Below are positions 7,220 through 16,024 of a stretch of 64,000 bases of DNA, piece by piece (position 1 is the first letter of the stretch; each line of letters starts with the position of its first letter). The notes under the pieces are model-generated. The model ran no database searches. It saw nothing but the letters and a program-made list of their open reading frames with translations, and was not told where the DNA came from. Position numbers and translations under genes: made by a program. The stretch comes from an uncultured Bacteroidia bacterium. Lineage in GTDB: Bacteria > Bacteroidota > Bacteroidia > Bacteroidales > UBA932. Location: positions 38,531 to 102,530 of the forward strand of contig CACXNA010000006.1 of NCBI GenBank assembly GCA_902768985.1, in the 5' to 3' direction.

Positions 7220-8593
7220 TTAACGGTCGATCTCTTCCAGGATGGGAGCGGCCTGCCGGATGCCGCCGTCGAGCGCCTTCCGGAAATGCGGAACCGCCGC
7301 CTCGTAGTGCTCCTGCGAAGCCTCGAACACGCCGCGGGCGTACTCGGCTTCAGCGGACGAGCCCGCCTTGGCGAGCAGCGGCTTGGCCGCTGCGTAGTTG
7401 CCGGCGGCCATCTCCGCGTTGGCGGCGTTCAGGTTCGCCACCGGATCGTCCGGGAACTGCGCCAGTGCTGCGCGGCAAATGCGGGTGTGCTCCGCCGTGC
7501 CCGGCTTATACTGACCCGCGGCGGCGTAGAACTCCGCCAGCGTCAGGTTCTCCGGGGCCGTCTCCATCACCGCGAGGATGTCCTTCGGCTCCTCGTAGCC
7601 GGCGATCTCGTAGTCGATGCAGTAGCGCACGCGGCGCAGCTCGGGCAGGCACTCGGTGCTGATCGTCCGCCACGAAGCGGTGTGCTTGCTGCGGATCGCC
7701 TGCTCCTTGGCGTCGGGCTCCTGGTCGCTGTCGATAATCGCCAGGATGTCCTCCTTGTCCGCCAGCTCGGAAGCCGTCACGTAAGCGCGCAGGCCGGCCC
7801 AGTCTTCCGCGACGAAGTCGGTCTGGAAAATCTCCTCCGGCAGGTCCAGCTGCTTGGTGAGATAGGTGCGGATGGCTTCCGCGCGCGAAGCCGCCAGCTT
7901 CTCGTTGAAGGCGTACCGGCCTTCCGGCGAAGCGCCGCCCTGCAGCACGATGCCGCGGATGGTCACATTCGGGGTGGCGCGCACGGTCTCGATCGCCGTG
8001 CGGATCTCCTCCAGCATGGCGGCGTTGTCCCGCAGCTTGGGATTGATCCGATTGTTGCCAACGGAGAAAATGACGGATCCCTCGCCGCTCAGGGAGCGTG
8101 CCTTGACCTGCGCGGGCGCAGGGGCGTTGAGGTAGGCGGGATGATACTGAATAGGAGGACGCTGGTAGGCGGCCAGCGAATCCACGCGCTCCACGCCGCC
8201 GTCGCCGCAGCAACCCTCATAGAGGGTCACGAGCTCCAGCTTCGAATCATCCATCCAGCGCGCAAACGGGACGGCGGTCGCGTAGTGCATCGTGGCGGGA
8301 AGATCCTGCTTGCCGTAGACGGCGTCGCCCTCGGTCACGCCGAGGCCGGAGAGGAAGTGGTAATGCTTGTCTTTAAGATAGAGGCCGACCGGCTTGAGGT
8401 TCAGCGTGTCGGCCTCGCCCACGATGCGCGGCATCAGGGCCAGGGCTTTGATCCCGCGTACGAGCTCAGCGTCGAGTTGGAAATCGGCGGCGACCTCCAT
8501 CTGCTTGCCGTTGCGGACCAGGGAGGCCTGCTCCGTCTGCGCCAGGGCTGAAAGCGGGAACAGAAGTACAAGGACTGTGAAAATACGTTTCAT
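7220..8593 (-). CDS. OmpA-like outer-membrane protein with TPR-like tail
   Basis: A 457-residue exported protein; the start at 8593 gives a clear signal peptide (MKRIFTVLVLLFPLSALAQ), while upstream in-frame codons lie in AT-rich leader. Residues about 30-150 are a Bacteroidetes-type N-terminal domain, possibly DUF3868-like. Residues about 155-330 have an OmpA/MotB-like peptidoglycan-binding pattern (VIFSVGNNRINPKLRDN, then IVLQGGASPEGRYAFNEKLAASRAEAI). The last 100 residues form helix pairs resembling tetratricopeptide repeats (ALAQFPDDPVANLNAANAEMAAGNYAAA). Related proteins in Bacteroides anchor envelope or fimbrial assemblies. No fimbrial genes are visible beside it. Confidence 0.75.
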   Translation of the reverse strand: MKRIFTVLVLLFPLSALAQTEQASLVRNGKQMEVAADFQLDAELVRGIKALALMPRIVGEADTLNLKPVGLYLKDKHYHFLSGLGVTEGDAVYGKQDLPATMHYATAVPFARWMDDSKLELVTLYEGCCGDGGVERVDSLAAYQRPPIQYHPAYLNAPAPAQVKARSLSGEGSVIFSVGNNRINPKLRDNAAMLEEIRTAIETVRATPNVTIRGIVLQGGASPEGRYAFNEKLAASRAEAIRTYLTKQLDLPEEIFQTDFVAEDWAGLRAYVTASELADKEDILAIIDSDQEPDAKEQAIRSKHTASWRTISTECLPELRRVRYCIDYEIAGYEEPKDILAVMETAPENLTLAEFYAAAGQYKPGTAEHTRICRAALAQFPDDPVANLNAANAEMAAGNYAAAKPLLAKAGSSAEAEYARGVFEASQEHYEAAVPHFRKALDGGIRQAAPILEEIDR

Positions 8594-8742
8594 GAATGAA
8601 TACGTTTTTAAAATAACTGAGTAATACAAGCTGGAGAATAGCATAAACTGGTATACCCAGCTTGCGCCATTGTAAAATATTATATGAATACAGACCTTGT
8701 GTGTGCAAAAATAGTAAAAATTCTGAATTCGATACAAAAATA

Positions 8743-8774
8743 TTTGCAAAATATGGAGAATAGTGTTATGTTTG
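8743..8774 (+). promoter_or_regulatory. Bacteroidota promoter with long leader
   Basis: -33 TTTG at 8743-8746, a 20-nt gap, and -7 TATGTTTG at 8767-8774 fit the consensus exactly. The start point would be near 8780, leaving a leader of about 260 nt before the lipoprotein gene at 9043. Confidence 0.75.
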
Positions 8775-8859
8775 TGTCGGTATCAGCAAGGATATACCTA
8801 TGACTATTCTACGCCCTTTCCCTATCAATCGGCGCTCTCTTTTGTCGTTACCTCTTGTA

Positions 8860-8969
8860 ACTCATTGTGAATCAATGAGTAATTTGCTCATAGAAGTCCC
8901 GGATTCTAGCCGTCCCGGCGGCTGACTGACAGGTGTGGTTCCCGCAGTATGCGGGGGGCCACACCTGTC
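8860..8969 (+). other. Structured leader: two hairpins upstream of the lipoprotein gene
   Basis: The 8594-9042 intergenic region has no gene. It holds a perfect 8-bp hairpin at 8860-8880 (ACTCATTG/CAATGAGT) and a strong one at 8928-8969: an 11-bp outer stem (GACAGGTGTGG/CCACACCTGTC) with an inner CCCGC/GCGGG stem at 8941-8955. Neither is followed by a T-run, so both would stay in the mRNA leader of 9043-10713. It matches no riboswitch class I recognise; it could also be a small RNA. Confidence 0.6.
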
Positions 8970-9042
8970 GTTCTATTGTGAATACCAGACCCTGAAAACA
9001 ATTTTACCTTATCACCTAATTATTAACTAAAACCAAAAAGAA

Positions 9043-10713
9043 ATGAAATTTAAAGCATTATTTGCAGGTGTCCTGATAGGAGCCATCGCCCTGTCTTCCT
9101 GCGTGAAAAATGTTGAGTCGCCGGAAGTGACGGCTCTCCGCAACGCCCGCGCCGACGAGATTCGCGCCCTGGCCGAGTACCATCGCGCCGAAGCCGCCGC
9201 TGCTACGACGCTGGCCAACGCCCAGGCCGCCCTCGATCAGGCCCAGGCTGCTTACATCGCTGCTCAGACGCAGACGGAACAGGCGAACGCCGCTTCCGCC
9301 AAGGCACAGGCAGAGCTTGATCTCCAGCGCGCCCAGTATGCGAAGGAGCTTGCTGAATTGCGGTATCAAATTCAGTTGCTGCAGTTGCAGCAGGAGCTGG
9401 CGGCCGCTGTCGTGGCGGGTCAGATTGAAGCCAACGACAACTTACTCGAGGTTCTCGCCCAGTACAATATTGCCCGTTCCGGCCTGGTGGATTTGGTGGC
9501 CGATCTGGAAGATGATGAGTTCATGCTGGCTTTACTCAAGGAAATTGTAGAATCCGTTGATCCGACGGTCTACATTGAGGAGCTGAATAAAAAGGCTCAA
9601 GAAAATATCGCTAAGAAAGAGGCGGCGATCGCCCGCGTTCAGAAGGAACTGGATGCCATCAATGCTTACCGGACCTTTACACCGGATCAGCTGAAGGATA
9701 AGGAACTGGCTGCGCGGCTTGCACTCATTGACGCCAACACTAAATTTGAGCAGGCTGCCGATAATGAAAGCAAAGCATGGGATGCTTTTATTGAGAGTCG
9801 GAATGCAATCATGAATACAACTGTTTACTACGATTTATGCGACGAACAGGTATCCATGGGTTCTTCCGAATTACGTTCATTCTTAAACAAGTATTCAACC
9901 GGTCTTCACTTCCAGGACAATCCTGAGACTGGCGTCCATGAATGCTATGTTGTTAATAGCGAGAGTAAAAAAGTTGTTATTTTTAATTGGGCCACCTGGG
10001 AATATGCGGATTTGGAGCGTTACCCGGAAGCCAAGGACGGTATCTATGAAGGGGATGTTTGGACTTTGATCAGTCCTTCCTGGACTTACTTTGCCCCTGG
10101 CATTGACGCCGCGAATCTCGAGGCCATGTACAACGAATGGCGCAAACCGTTGGCGAAGGCAGTCGAAGATGCCAAGGCAGAGGATCCTGTCGATGAAACC
10201 AAGGTAGAAAACGCCCAGAAGGCGCTTGACGCTATCGATGATGACTATGCCAAAGTAACAGCCGTGCTTACGGAAATGGCCGCCGCCAAGCCCGCCTTCG
10301 ATGCCACCGTGAAGAAAGCCGAAGATACCTATCTGGAGTACGACAAGCGCCAGAAGGCCTACTATGACGCCTTGCAGGTCAAGAATGACGCTCAGGCTGA
10401 GTATGACGCCATCCAGAACCTTCTCTATTATGTTGACGAGTATGGCAATCAGGTGGAAATCGAAGAGAAGATTGCGGAGCTTGAAGATGAAATCGAAGAC
10501 CTGCAAGTGGATATCTTCTGGATCCAGAGGGACCTGATTGAAGACACGATTGATGTCCAGCAGATGGTCCAGCAGATGGAGGCCCAGATTGCCCGTCTGG
10601 AAACGGAAGTCGCAGAACTGAAGGATCAGATTGCGGTTCAGCAGAAGGTCGTTGCTGACCTCAAGGCCCAGCTCGAAGCTATGCTGAACGGCATTAATGG
10701 CGGTGCCGCCTAG
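9043..10713 (+). CDS. Lipoprotein, long alanine-rich coiled coil
   Basis: A 556-residue protein with a lipobox (MKFKALFAGVLIGAIALSSC; acylated Cys at about residue 20). Residues about 30-125 are an almost uninterrupted heptad coiled coil rich in Ala, Glu and Gln. A second coiled coil spans about 385-550 with alternating Glu/Asp/Ile/Val heptads (KIAELEDEIEDLQVDIFW). The middle part (about 240-370) is globular, with aromatic residues. No enzyme motif is seen. It probably sits in the envelope as a tether or spacer. It lies 51 nt before a predicted outer-membrane barrel and likely shares its mRNA, so the two may act together. Family not recognised. Confidence 0.8.
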   Translation: MKFKALFAGVLIGAIALSSCVKNVESPEVTALRNARADEIRALAEYHRAEAAAATTLANAQAALDQAQAAYIAAQTQTEQANAASAKAQAELDLQRAQYAKELAELRYQIQLLQLQQELAAAVVAGQIEANDNLLEVLAQYNIARSGLVDLVADLEDDEFMLALLKEIVESVDPTVYIEELNKKAQENIAKKEAAIARVQKELDAINAYRTFTPDQLKDKELAARLALIDANTKFEQAADNESKAWDAFIESRNAIMNTTVYYDLCDEQVSMGSSELRSFLNKYSTGLHFQDNPETGVHECYVVNSESKKVVIFNWATWEYADLERYPEAKDGIYEGDVWTLISPSWTYFAPGIDAANLEAMYNEWRKPLAKAVEDAKAEDPVDETKVENAQKALDAIDDDYAKVTAVLTEMAAAKPAFDATVKKAEDTYLEYDKRQKAYYDALQVKNDAQAEYDAIQNLLYYVDEYGNQVEIEEKIAELEDEIEDLQVDIFWIQRDLIEDTIDVQQMVQQMEAQIARLETEVAELKDQIAVQQKVVADLKAQLEAMLNGINGGAA

Positions 10714-10764
10714 TCCAACCCAACCCATCCTATACAAGTTTAATCCGACAATTCATTCAACAAG

Positions 10765-11514
10765 ATGAATATTAAACGTTTAACAACCCTTTTCCTTGCA
10801 TTGCTCGTCGGCGCCAGCCTGCTGGCGCAGGAGCAGGTCGGGCGCGTGAAGCCCGTCCGCTTCAGCGCAGCCGTGACGGTCGGCGCCAACGGGTATGCGA
10901 GCGTCGGGGCCCTGGATGGCAGGGCGGCGCTGCAGGAAATGCCGGAACTGTCCGTCAACTGGATGGACAAGGCACCTGCGTTCGGCGTGGAAGCCAGCCT
11001 GCTGTTCTGCGACAAGTGGAAGCTGGATGTGGGAGGAACCTTCAATTTCTCCTATAACCCCGGCTACCTCGGTGTCCCGGGCACGGCGGGTGACGACGGC
11101 TTTGTGATCGGCGACGTGCCCGAATATCGGGCCGTGCCGCAGGACCAGAAGGTCGGCTACCTTGCCTACATTGCCTGCAGCTATTACTTCCGGGTGCCCA
11201 AGGTTCCTGCGCTGCGTCCCTACCTCGGGATCCGCTTCTCGGGTACCTACGCGCAGAACCAGCAGAAATACGACGAACTCGAATCGATGGGCATCTCTGT
11301 CGGCGAGACCTTCCAGCTCGGTGCTTCGGTCATCGCAGGCATTGATTACTATCTGACGTCCAATTTCTATATCGGCGGCGGAATCGATCTGGCCCGCTAC
11401 ATCTATGGCGTGGCGCAGTACCGCCCGCAGGAGGGCCTGCCTCTCCTGGCCGGTGATACCCACAACATCGGCGCCTTCGGCGCGCCGCGGCTGAAGATCG
11501 GATTCCTGTTCTAA
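10765..11514 (+). CDS. Outer-membrane beta-barrel protein
   Basis: A 249-residue exported protein with a signal peptide (MNIKRLTTLFLALLVGASLLAQ). The mature part alternates polar and hydrophobic residues in strands separated by turns (FSAAVTVGANGYASVGAL, FNFSYNPGYLG, LAYIACSYYFRVPK, FYIGGGIDLARYIYGVAQY) and ends with an aromatic residue after LKIGFLF, the usual signal for barrel insertion. It follows the coiled-coil lipoprotein by 51 nt and is followed by a terminator, so it closes that operon. Function is not known; an adhesion or structural role is possible. Confidence 0.75.
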   Translation: MNIKRLTTLFLALLVGASLLAQEQVGRVKPVRFSAAVTVGANGYASVGALDGRAALQEMPELSVNWMDKAPAFGVEASLLFCDKWKLDVGGTFNFSYNPGYLGVPGTAGDDGFVIGDVPEYRAVPQDQKVGYLAYIACSYYFRVPKVPALRPYLGIRFSGTYAQNQQKYDELESMGISVGETFQLGASVIAGIDYYLTSNFYIGGGIDLARYIYGVAQYRPQEGLPLLAGDTHNIGAFGAPRLKIGFLF

Positions 11515-11535
11515 CATTTGGTTTTATGGTTAATT

Positions 11536-11568
11536 GGGAGGGGACCTCACGGGGTTCCCTCCCTTTTT
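11536..11568 (+). terminator. Rho-independent terminator
   Basis: An 11-bp stem with one G-T pair (GGGAGGGGACC with GGTTCCCTCCC at 11553-11563) is followed by TTTTT. It ends the lipoprotein/barrel operon. Confidence 0.85.
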
Positions 11569-11593
11569 GCGTTTTTTTTCGCATCTTTGCAGT

Positions 11594-12274
11594 ATGAAAC
11601 GCATTCTGTTGATCATGACCCTGCTGCTCGCGGGCTTCGCCGCGTGGGCAGGGGAGCCGTATTGTTGCACAACTCCCGGCCGCACGCTCGTTTACGAGCG
11701 GACCAAGGCGAACGGCCGCATCGAGCGGACCGTCACGATGGAGTACACCGCCGTGCGCCGCAGCGGCACAAAGCGCCTCGTGGATTGCATCCTCACGGTG
11801 CGCGGCCCCGGCGGGGCGGAGCTTTATGGCGGCCCTTCCGAGCAGACGACGACCGTCAACGCTGACGGCACGGTGGTGCAGAATCTGGGCGAGTCGCTTC
11901 GCGCGGTGCTGCACAACATGTTCCCGGGCGCCGCGCAGAGCGTGGAGGATATTCCCGCCATCCTGCCGGCCGACATGAAGCCCGGCGACAAGCTCCCGGA
12001 CGGCCGCGGCACGGTCAAGACCGGTGTCATGACCCACTCCATGGAGATCATCGAACGCGAGGTGCTCCGCTACGAGCGCGTCACCGTGCCCGCGGGCACC
12101 TTCGACTGCATCGTGGTGCGCGAGCACAAGATCGAGCGCGGCATCGGCCGCAACCGCGACACCCTCACCGAGAACTGGTACGCGCCGGGCATCGGCCCCG
12201 TCCGTCACGACTCCTATAATTATAATAATGGTAACCCCACCTTCGGGGCGCGCGAAGTCCTGAAAAAGTATTAA
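11594..12274 (+). CDS. Exported TapB/DUF3108-like protein of unknown function
   Basis: A 226-residue protein with a signal peptide (MKRILLIMTLLLAGFAAWA). The body looks like the all-beta TapB/DUF3108-type domain: VTVPAGTFDCIVVREHK followed by ENWYAPGIGPVRHDSY is the characteristic end, where cleaved residues of similar proteins line a lipid or periplasmic ligand groove. The ATG at 11594 is preferred to an in-frame start at 11534 because that one falls in the preceding terminator. A -7-like CATCTTTG at 11582-11589 ends 4 nt before the ATG, implying a leaderless mRNA. The stop codon overlaps the promoter box of the next gene. Confidence 0.7.
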   Translation: MKRILLIMTLLLAGFAAWAGEPYCCTTPGRTLVYERTKANGRIERTVTMEYTAVRRSGTKRLVDCILTVRGPGGAELYGGPSEQTTTVNADGTVVQNLGESLRAVLHNMFPGAAQSVEDIPAILPADMKPGDKLPDGRGTVKTGVMTHSMEIIEREVLRYERVTVPAGTFDCIVVREHKIERGIGRNRDTLTENWYAPGIGPVRHDSYNYNNGNPTFGAREVLKKY

Positions 12275-12279
12275 CTTTG
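12272..12279 (+). promoter_or_regulatory. -7 box overlapping the previous stop codon
   Basis: TAACTTTG begins with the TAA stop of the 11594 gene and ends 6 nt before the next ATG at 12286. This again points to a leaderless or near-leaderless transcript. Confidence 0.65.
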
Positions 12280-12285
12280 CAGGAT

Positions 12286-13569
12286 ATGAAAATGATCCAC
12301 CGGCTTCTGGTCCTCCTGCCGCTGCTGACGCCGCTCGCGTCGGCGGCCCAGGCGCCGTCCGACACCCTCGCGCTGGAAGCGTCCCGCGTCGAGGAGGCGG
12401 CCCGCCGGCTGGTGGAGGCAGGTTTCACGAACGTGCGTGCGGTGGAGACCGCGGCGTTCACGGCCTTCACGGTGGAGAACGATTACTACAAGCTCCCGGC
12501 GGACGGCTTCGCCCGCGCCGTGCAGATCCTGGAAGGTGCCGGGCTGGACGAGTCCAAGCCCGTGAAGATCATCGGCACTTCCTTCAAGGTCCCCGAGGTC
12601 ACGATCAGCTATAACCCCGCTGAGGGCCGCTGGCGGACGACCAAGCGCCTCGACGCGTCCTGGGACGCCGTCCGGAAGCAGCCGATGCTGAACAATTCTT
12701 TCGGCAAAGCCGACATCAATGTCTATCCGCAGGTCAGCCTGATGAACCTGATCATCACCCAGGTGTATCAGTCCCTCTGGCAGCTCAGCCCGGCCCTCGA
12801 AGTGCCGCTCTGGCCGGGCGCCAAATTCAGCTATCAGGTCAAGATCCCCGTCTTCAACGACGGCTACGGCGTCACGGAAGGCCTGCCGCACCCGGGTTTC
12901 ATCACCCTGTCGCAGCGTTTCCGCGATCCCTGGCACCTGAACGTCTTCGGCAAGCTCACGCTGGGTATCTTCAATTCCAATTACACGGGTGCCGCGCTGG
13001 AGCTGGCCTACTGGTTCCCCAACGAGCGCTTCTGGATTGACACGAAGATGGGCTACCTGGATCAGGTGCGCTTCGGCCCCTCGGTCATCGCCGTCGGCGG
13101 CGTCCGCAAGAAGGGCCCGCTGCCCGAATGGCTGGTCGGTTTCTGGTTCCATCCGAACGCCACCCCCAACTGGCGCTTCGTCTGGAACGCCGCCATCAAC
13201 TATTACAACCCTTCCCTCCAGACGCAGTTCACGCTGCGCGTCGAGCGCTTCCTGCTGCGCGACTATGGTGTTAAGTTCGAGATGATCAGGCATTTCCGCC
13301 ACTGTTCGATCGGCTTCTACGCCATGAAGGGCCTGGACAAGGCGGCCCACACCAACGGCGGCTTCCGCTTCCAGATCGCCCTGCCGCCGTACCGGAACCG
13401 CCGCTATGGCTACGTCCCCCGGATCACGACTTCCGGCCAGATGGGCATGAGCTACAACGCAAATAACGAGCAATACTATTATAAGGAGTTCCGTTCGGAA
13501 GCTTCGGACAACATCATGTCGAAGAACTACTATAATCCTTATTATATAGAATCTGCCCTAAACCGATAG
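12286..13569 (+). CDS. YjbH-like exopolysaccharide-associated outer-membrane protein
   Basis: A 427-residue exported protein; the signal peptide is MKMIHRLLVLLPLLTPLASA. Residues about 25-125 are a small alpha/beta part. The rest looks like a barrel in the YjbH (exopolysaccharide export-associated) group: paired aromatic strands such as PALEVPLWPGAKFSYQVKIPVFND, FNSNYTGAALELAYWFPNERFW and RHCSIGFYAMKG, then a motif resembling the YjbH end. The start at 12286 is chosen over TTG at 12277, which lies inside the -7 box; ATG 12292 is also possible. The family assignment is from pattern only. No capsule genes are adjacent. Confidence 0.6.
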   Translation: MKMIHRLLVLLPLLTPLASAAQAPSDTLALEASRVEEAARRLVEAGFTNVRAVETAAFTAFTVENDYYKLPADGFARAVQILEGAGLDESKPVKIIGTSFKVPEVTISYNPAEGRWRTTKRLDASWDAVRKQPMLNNSFGKADINVYPQVSLMNLIITQVYQSLWQLSPALEVPLWPGAKFSYQVKIPVFNDGYGVTEGLPHPGFITLSQRFRDPWHLNVFGKLTLGIFNSNYTGAALELAYWFPNERFWIDTKMGYLDQVRFGPSVIAVGGVRKKGPLPEWLVGFWFHPNATPNWRFVWNAAINYYNPSLQTQFTLRVERFLLRDYGVKFEMIRHFRHCSIGFYAMKGLDKAAHTNGGFRFQIALPPYRNRRYGYVPRITTSGQMGMSYNANNEQYYYKEFRSEASDNIMSKNYYNPYYIESALNR

Positions 13570-13582
13570 AAATCGGTCATTT
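13562..13582 (+). terminator. Weak terminator-like hairpin
   Basis: A 6-bp stem (ACCGAT/ATCGGT) with a 4-nt loop is followed by CATTTTT. It overlaps the stop codon at 13567-13569 and directly precedes the next promoter. Confidence 0.45.
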
Positions 13583-13593
13583 TTCTGAGATAT

Positions 13594-13625
13594 TTTGCTT
13601 TTTTAAATTTTTTATTGTATCTTTG
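13594..13625 (+). promoter_or_regulatory. Consensus Bacteroidota promoter
   Basis: -33 TTTG at 13594-13597, 20 nt, -7 TATCTTTG at 13618-13625. It drives the lipoprotein at 13720 and probably the OmpA gene at 14732. The leader is about 90 nt. Confidence 0.8.
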
Positions 13626-13719
13626 TCGGCTGGAGAGTGGTATGTCCTGACGTGACGTACGTCTTTCCGCAGGTAATTAGTTGATAATAAGTTTAATGTT
13701 TAATATTTATTTTAAAGAA

Positions 13720-14685
13720 ATGAAAAAGTTTATTTCTCTCATTGCGTTAGTTGGTGTATTCGCCGCTTGCGAGCCTGAGAATCTTCAGACCGCTTTCACC
13801 GTGTCCGAGGCCACCGCTACGATCAACGTGACCGTGCTCTGCCCTGCTCCTGGTTTCGACTCGAGCGCTGCGACCGTCACGTATGCGTGGTCCAACGGTG
13901 CGACCACTCAGTCCATCACCGGTAATCCGGCCATCGCTGCCGGTTCCGTTACCGTGACCGCCACTTACGACGGTGCTTCCCGTTCCGAGACTGTCTCCTT
14001 CCCGCAGATCTTCGCCGGTATGGACGCTGTCCTGAATGCTACTGTCCTTCTGCCGTACAATGCCGGTGGTTATGAGGTTGACTTTGATGTCGTTGACGAG
14101 ACCAAGACGGTCGAAGTCTATGGCCTCATCGCTGCTGCCCACGGCCATGGCTACAAGGCCGCTCAGACCGTCGAATACGGTGGCCAGAAGTACAAAGTCT
14201 ATATGATGGAGAATGCCAGCGAGTTCATCCTCGAGGATACCTACAGCTGGACTTCCTATGATGGCTTCCTTGTCAACGATGACCTCGTTGTGAATCCCGA
14301 TACCGAAGCTGATTTCGGTGCTTCCGTTGAGGAAATCTACGATTACGTCGAGTACATGTCCTACATGTATTACGATGAGATCGAAGAGTCCCTCGACTTC
14401 TCCGTCGGTGCCTGGTCCCTCTACAACGTGATCAACCCGGTGTTTACCACGACTGATAAGATTGCCATTACCGCTACGCCGCTTCCGGGTAGCAACAACC
14501 CGGCTCTCCCTGTGCTTGGTACCTTCTCCATCTCCTACCTGTCTTCTGCTGCCGGCGCCGTCGAGATCGCTCACCCGGATCACGCCAGCCACTATGTGCC
14601 GCACTCCGGCCACTACACCCACGATGGTCACGCCCTCCACGGTGACAACAACAACGCTGGTGGTGGTATCATCACGGCCGAGTAA
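13720..14685 (+). CDS. Cell-envelope lipoprotein with His-rich tail
   Basis: A 321-residue lipoprotein (MKKFISLIALVGVFAACEP; acylated Cys17). Residues about 25-110 contain two Ig/bacterial-immunoglobulin-like strands sets (TVTYAWSNGATTQSITG, SVTVTATYDGASRSETVSFP). The middle is rich in Asp, Tyr and Val. The C-terminus has spaced histidines (HPDHASHYVPHSGHYTHDGHALHGD), a possible metal-binding tail. Codons are strongly biased to GGT, GCT, GTC and AAG, like the OmpA gene that follows, which suggests high expression. ATG 13720 fits the lipoprotein signal; an in-frame ATG at 13681 would add a leader with no sense. Family not recognised. Confidence 0.75.
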   Translation: MKKFISLIALVGVFAACEPENLQTAFTVSEATATINVTVLCPAPGFDSSAATVTYAWSNGATTQSITGNPAIAAGSVTVTATYDGASRSETVSFPQIFAGMDAVLNATVLLPYNAGGYEVDFDVVDETKTVEVYGLIAAAHGHGYKAAQTVEYGGQKYKVYMMENASEFILEDTYSWTSYDGFLVNDDLVVNPDTEADFGASVEEIYDYVEYMSYMYYDEIEESLDFSVGAWSLYNVINPVFTTTDKIAITATPLPGSNNPALPVLGTFSISYLSSAAGAVEIAHPDHASHYVPHSGHYTHDGHALHGDNNNAGGGIITAE

Positions 14686-14731
14686 TTCGGACTTGCGTAC
14701 CTTAGTATAACGAATTTAAAAGTAACTAGAT

Positions 14732-15895
14732 ATGAAACTTAAAGCACTCGCTCTGTCTATCGCTCTCGCAGCCGGCATGTTCGCTGCGAACGCTCAGACT
14801 GCTTACAAGGGGAATGACATCTTTGTCGGCATCGGTGGTGGCGTTATCTCCGTCTACAACCGCGGCTTCAACACCCCGAATGTGTACGGCAACATCATGG
14901 TCGGTAAGTACATCACTCCGGTTTGGGGTGTCCGTGCCGTCATCGGTGGTCCTTTCCAGACCCTCGACTCTGTCGCCGGCAACGCTACCGATCGTACCGG
15001 TGGCCTCGCCGTCGCCCGTGGTTTCAAGAACCAGCTGTTCGGTGAGATCAACCTCGATGGTATGATCAACTTCAGCAACATCTTCGCCGCTGACCTCGCC
15101 AAGTTCGATGTCTATGGTTTCGTCGGTCCGACCGTGAACTTCTCCAAGGAGAACTCCAAGTTCGCCAACGAGGCTGATCAGAACGCTGTGGCCGTCAAGG
15201 TCATTGAGAGCAACGCTTTCAAGACCCGCTTTGGCGCTACCGCCGGTCTCGGTCTCGGTTATAACTTCACCAACGCCTTCGAGCTCGCTATTGAGGGTCG
15301 TTTCGGCATCACCCCGTCCCTCTTCGGCGACGCTTCCCAGTATCGCAAGGGTGAGGGCACCGGTCGCCTGACCCTGAACGCCATCTGGACTGTGGGTGGC
15401 AAGCATGGCAAGTTCGCCCGCGCTGCTGCCGCTGCCGCTGCTGCCGGTTACCTCTCCAAGGAGGCTGCTGACGCTCTGGCCCGCGAGTACGCCGAGAAGA
15501 ACCCGAAGATCATCGAGAAGGTGGTCGAGAAGGAGGTCATCAAGGAGGTCGAGAAGCTCGTCAACAAGGAGATCCCTGCTTCCACCGCTGTCTTCTTCGA
15601 CATCAACAAGGCTGTCCTCTCCGCCAAGGATAAGGCTCGCCTGCAGCTCTATGCTGACGAGATCAAGGGCGTGGACGCCAAGTTCGTCGTCGCCGGTTAC
15701 GCTGACAAGAAGACGGGTAGCGCCAAGCGCAACCAGACCCTGTCCGAGCAGCGCGCCAAGGTGGTGTACGACTTCCTCGTCGCCCAGGGCGTTCCTGCCA
15801 GCAAGCTCGAGACCGTCGCCTACGGTGGTGTCGATCCGATCTTCTTCAACAACGATGTGCTGAGCCGCACCGTTATCCTCAAGCCGAAGAACTAA
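14732..15895 (+). CDS. OmpA-family major outer-membrane protein
   Basis: A 387-residue protein with signal peptide MKLKALALSIALAAGMFAANA. Residues about 22-225 form an eight-strand-type barrel (NDIFVGIGGGVISVYNRG, YGNIMVGKYITPVWGVRAV). A short helical linker (IIEKVVEKEVIKEVEKLV, about 255-285) leads to the C-terminal OmpA domain (about 290-385), with FFDINKAVLSAKDKARL and the peptidoglycan-binding pattern AKRNQTLSEQRAKVVYDFL. It ties the outer membrane to peptidoglycan. Codon use is strongly biased, which fits a very abundant protein. It shares a promoter region with the lipoprotein upstream (46-nt gap) and ends at a strong terminator. Confidence 0.92.
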   Translation: MKLKALALSIALAAGMFAANAQTAYKGNDIFVGIGGGVISVYNRGFNTPNVYGNIMVGKYITPVWGVRAVIGGPFQTLDSVAGNATDRTGGLAVARGFKNQLFGEINLDGMINFSNIFAADLAKFDVYGFVGPTVNFSKENSKFANEADQNAVAVKVIESNAFKTRFGATAGLGLGYNFTNAFELAIEGRFGITPSLFGDASQYRKGEGTGRLTLNAIWTVGGKHGKFARAAAAAAAAGYLSKEAADALAREYAEKNPKIIEKVVEKEVIKEVEKLVNKEIPASTAVFFDINKAVLSAKDKARLQLYADEIKGVDAKFVVAGYADKKTGSAKRNQTLSEQRAKVVYDFLVAQGVPASKLETVAYGGVDPIFFNNDVLSRTVILKPKN

Positions 15896-15924
15896 TAATT
15901 CTTTAGATAAATATTACTCTCCCG

Positions 15925-15958
15925 GAGAGCCCGCGCTTCAGTGCGGGCTCTCTTTTTT
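15925..15958 (+). terminator. Strong Rho-independent terminator after OmpA
   Basis: A perfect 10-bp stem (GAGAGCCCGC at 15925-15934 with 15943-15952) is followed by TTTTTT. Confidence 0.9.
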
Positions 15959-15966
15959 GTGCCATC

Positions 15967-15997
15967 TTGATGTTTTGACAGAATTTCATTATATTTG
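15967..15997 (+). promoter_or_regulatory. Promoter of the zapA operon
   Basis: -33 TTG at 15967-15969, 20 nt, -7 TATATTTG at 15990-15997. Transcription would begin about 20 nt before the start codon at 16025. Confidence 0.7.
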
Positions 15998-16024
15998 CAT
16001 ATTGTATGTTAGGTATCCTCTGCG

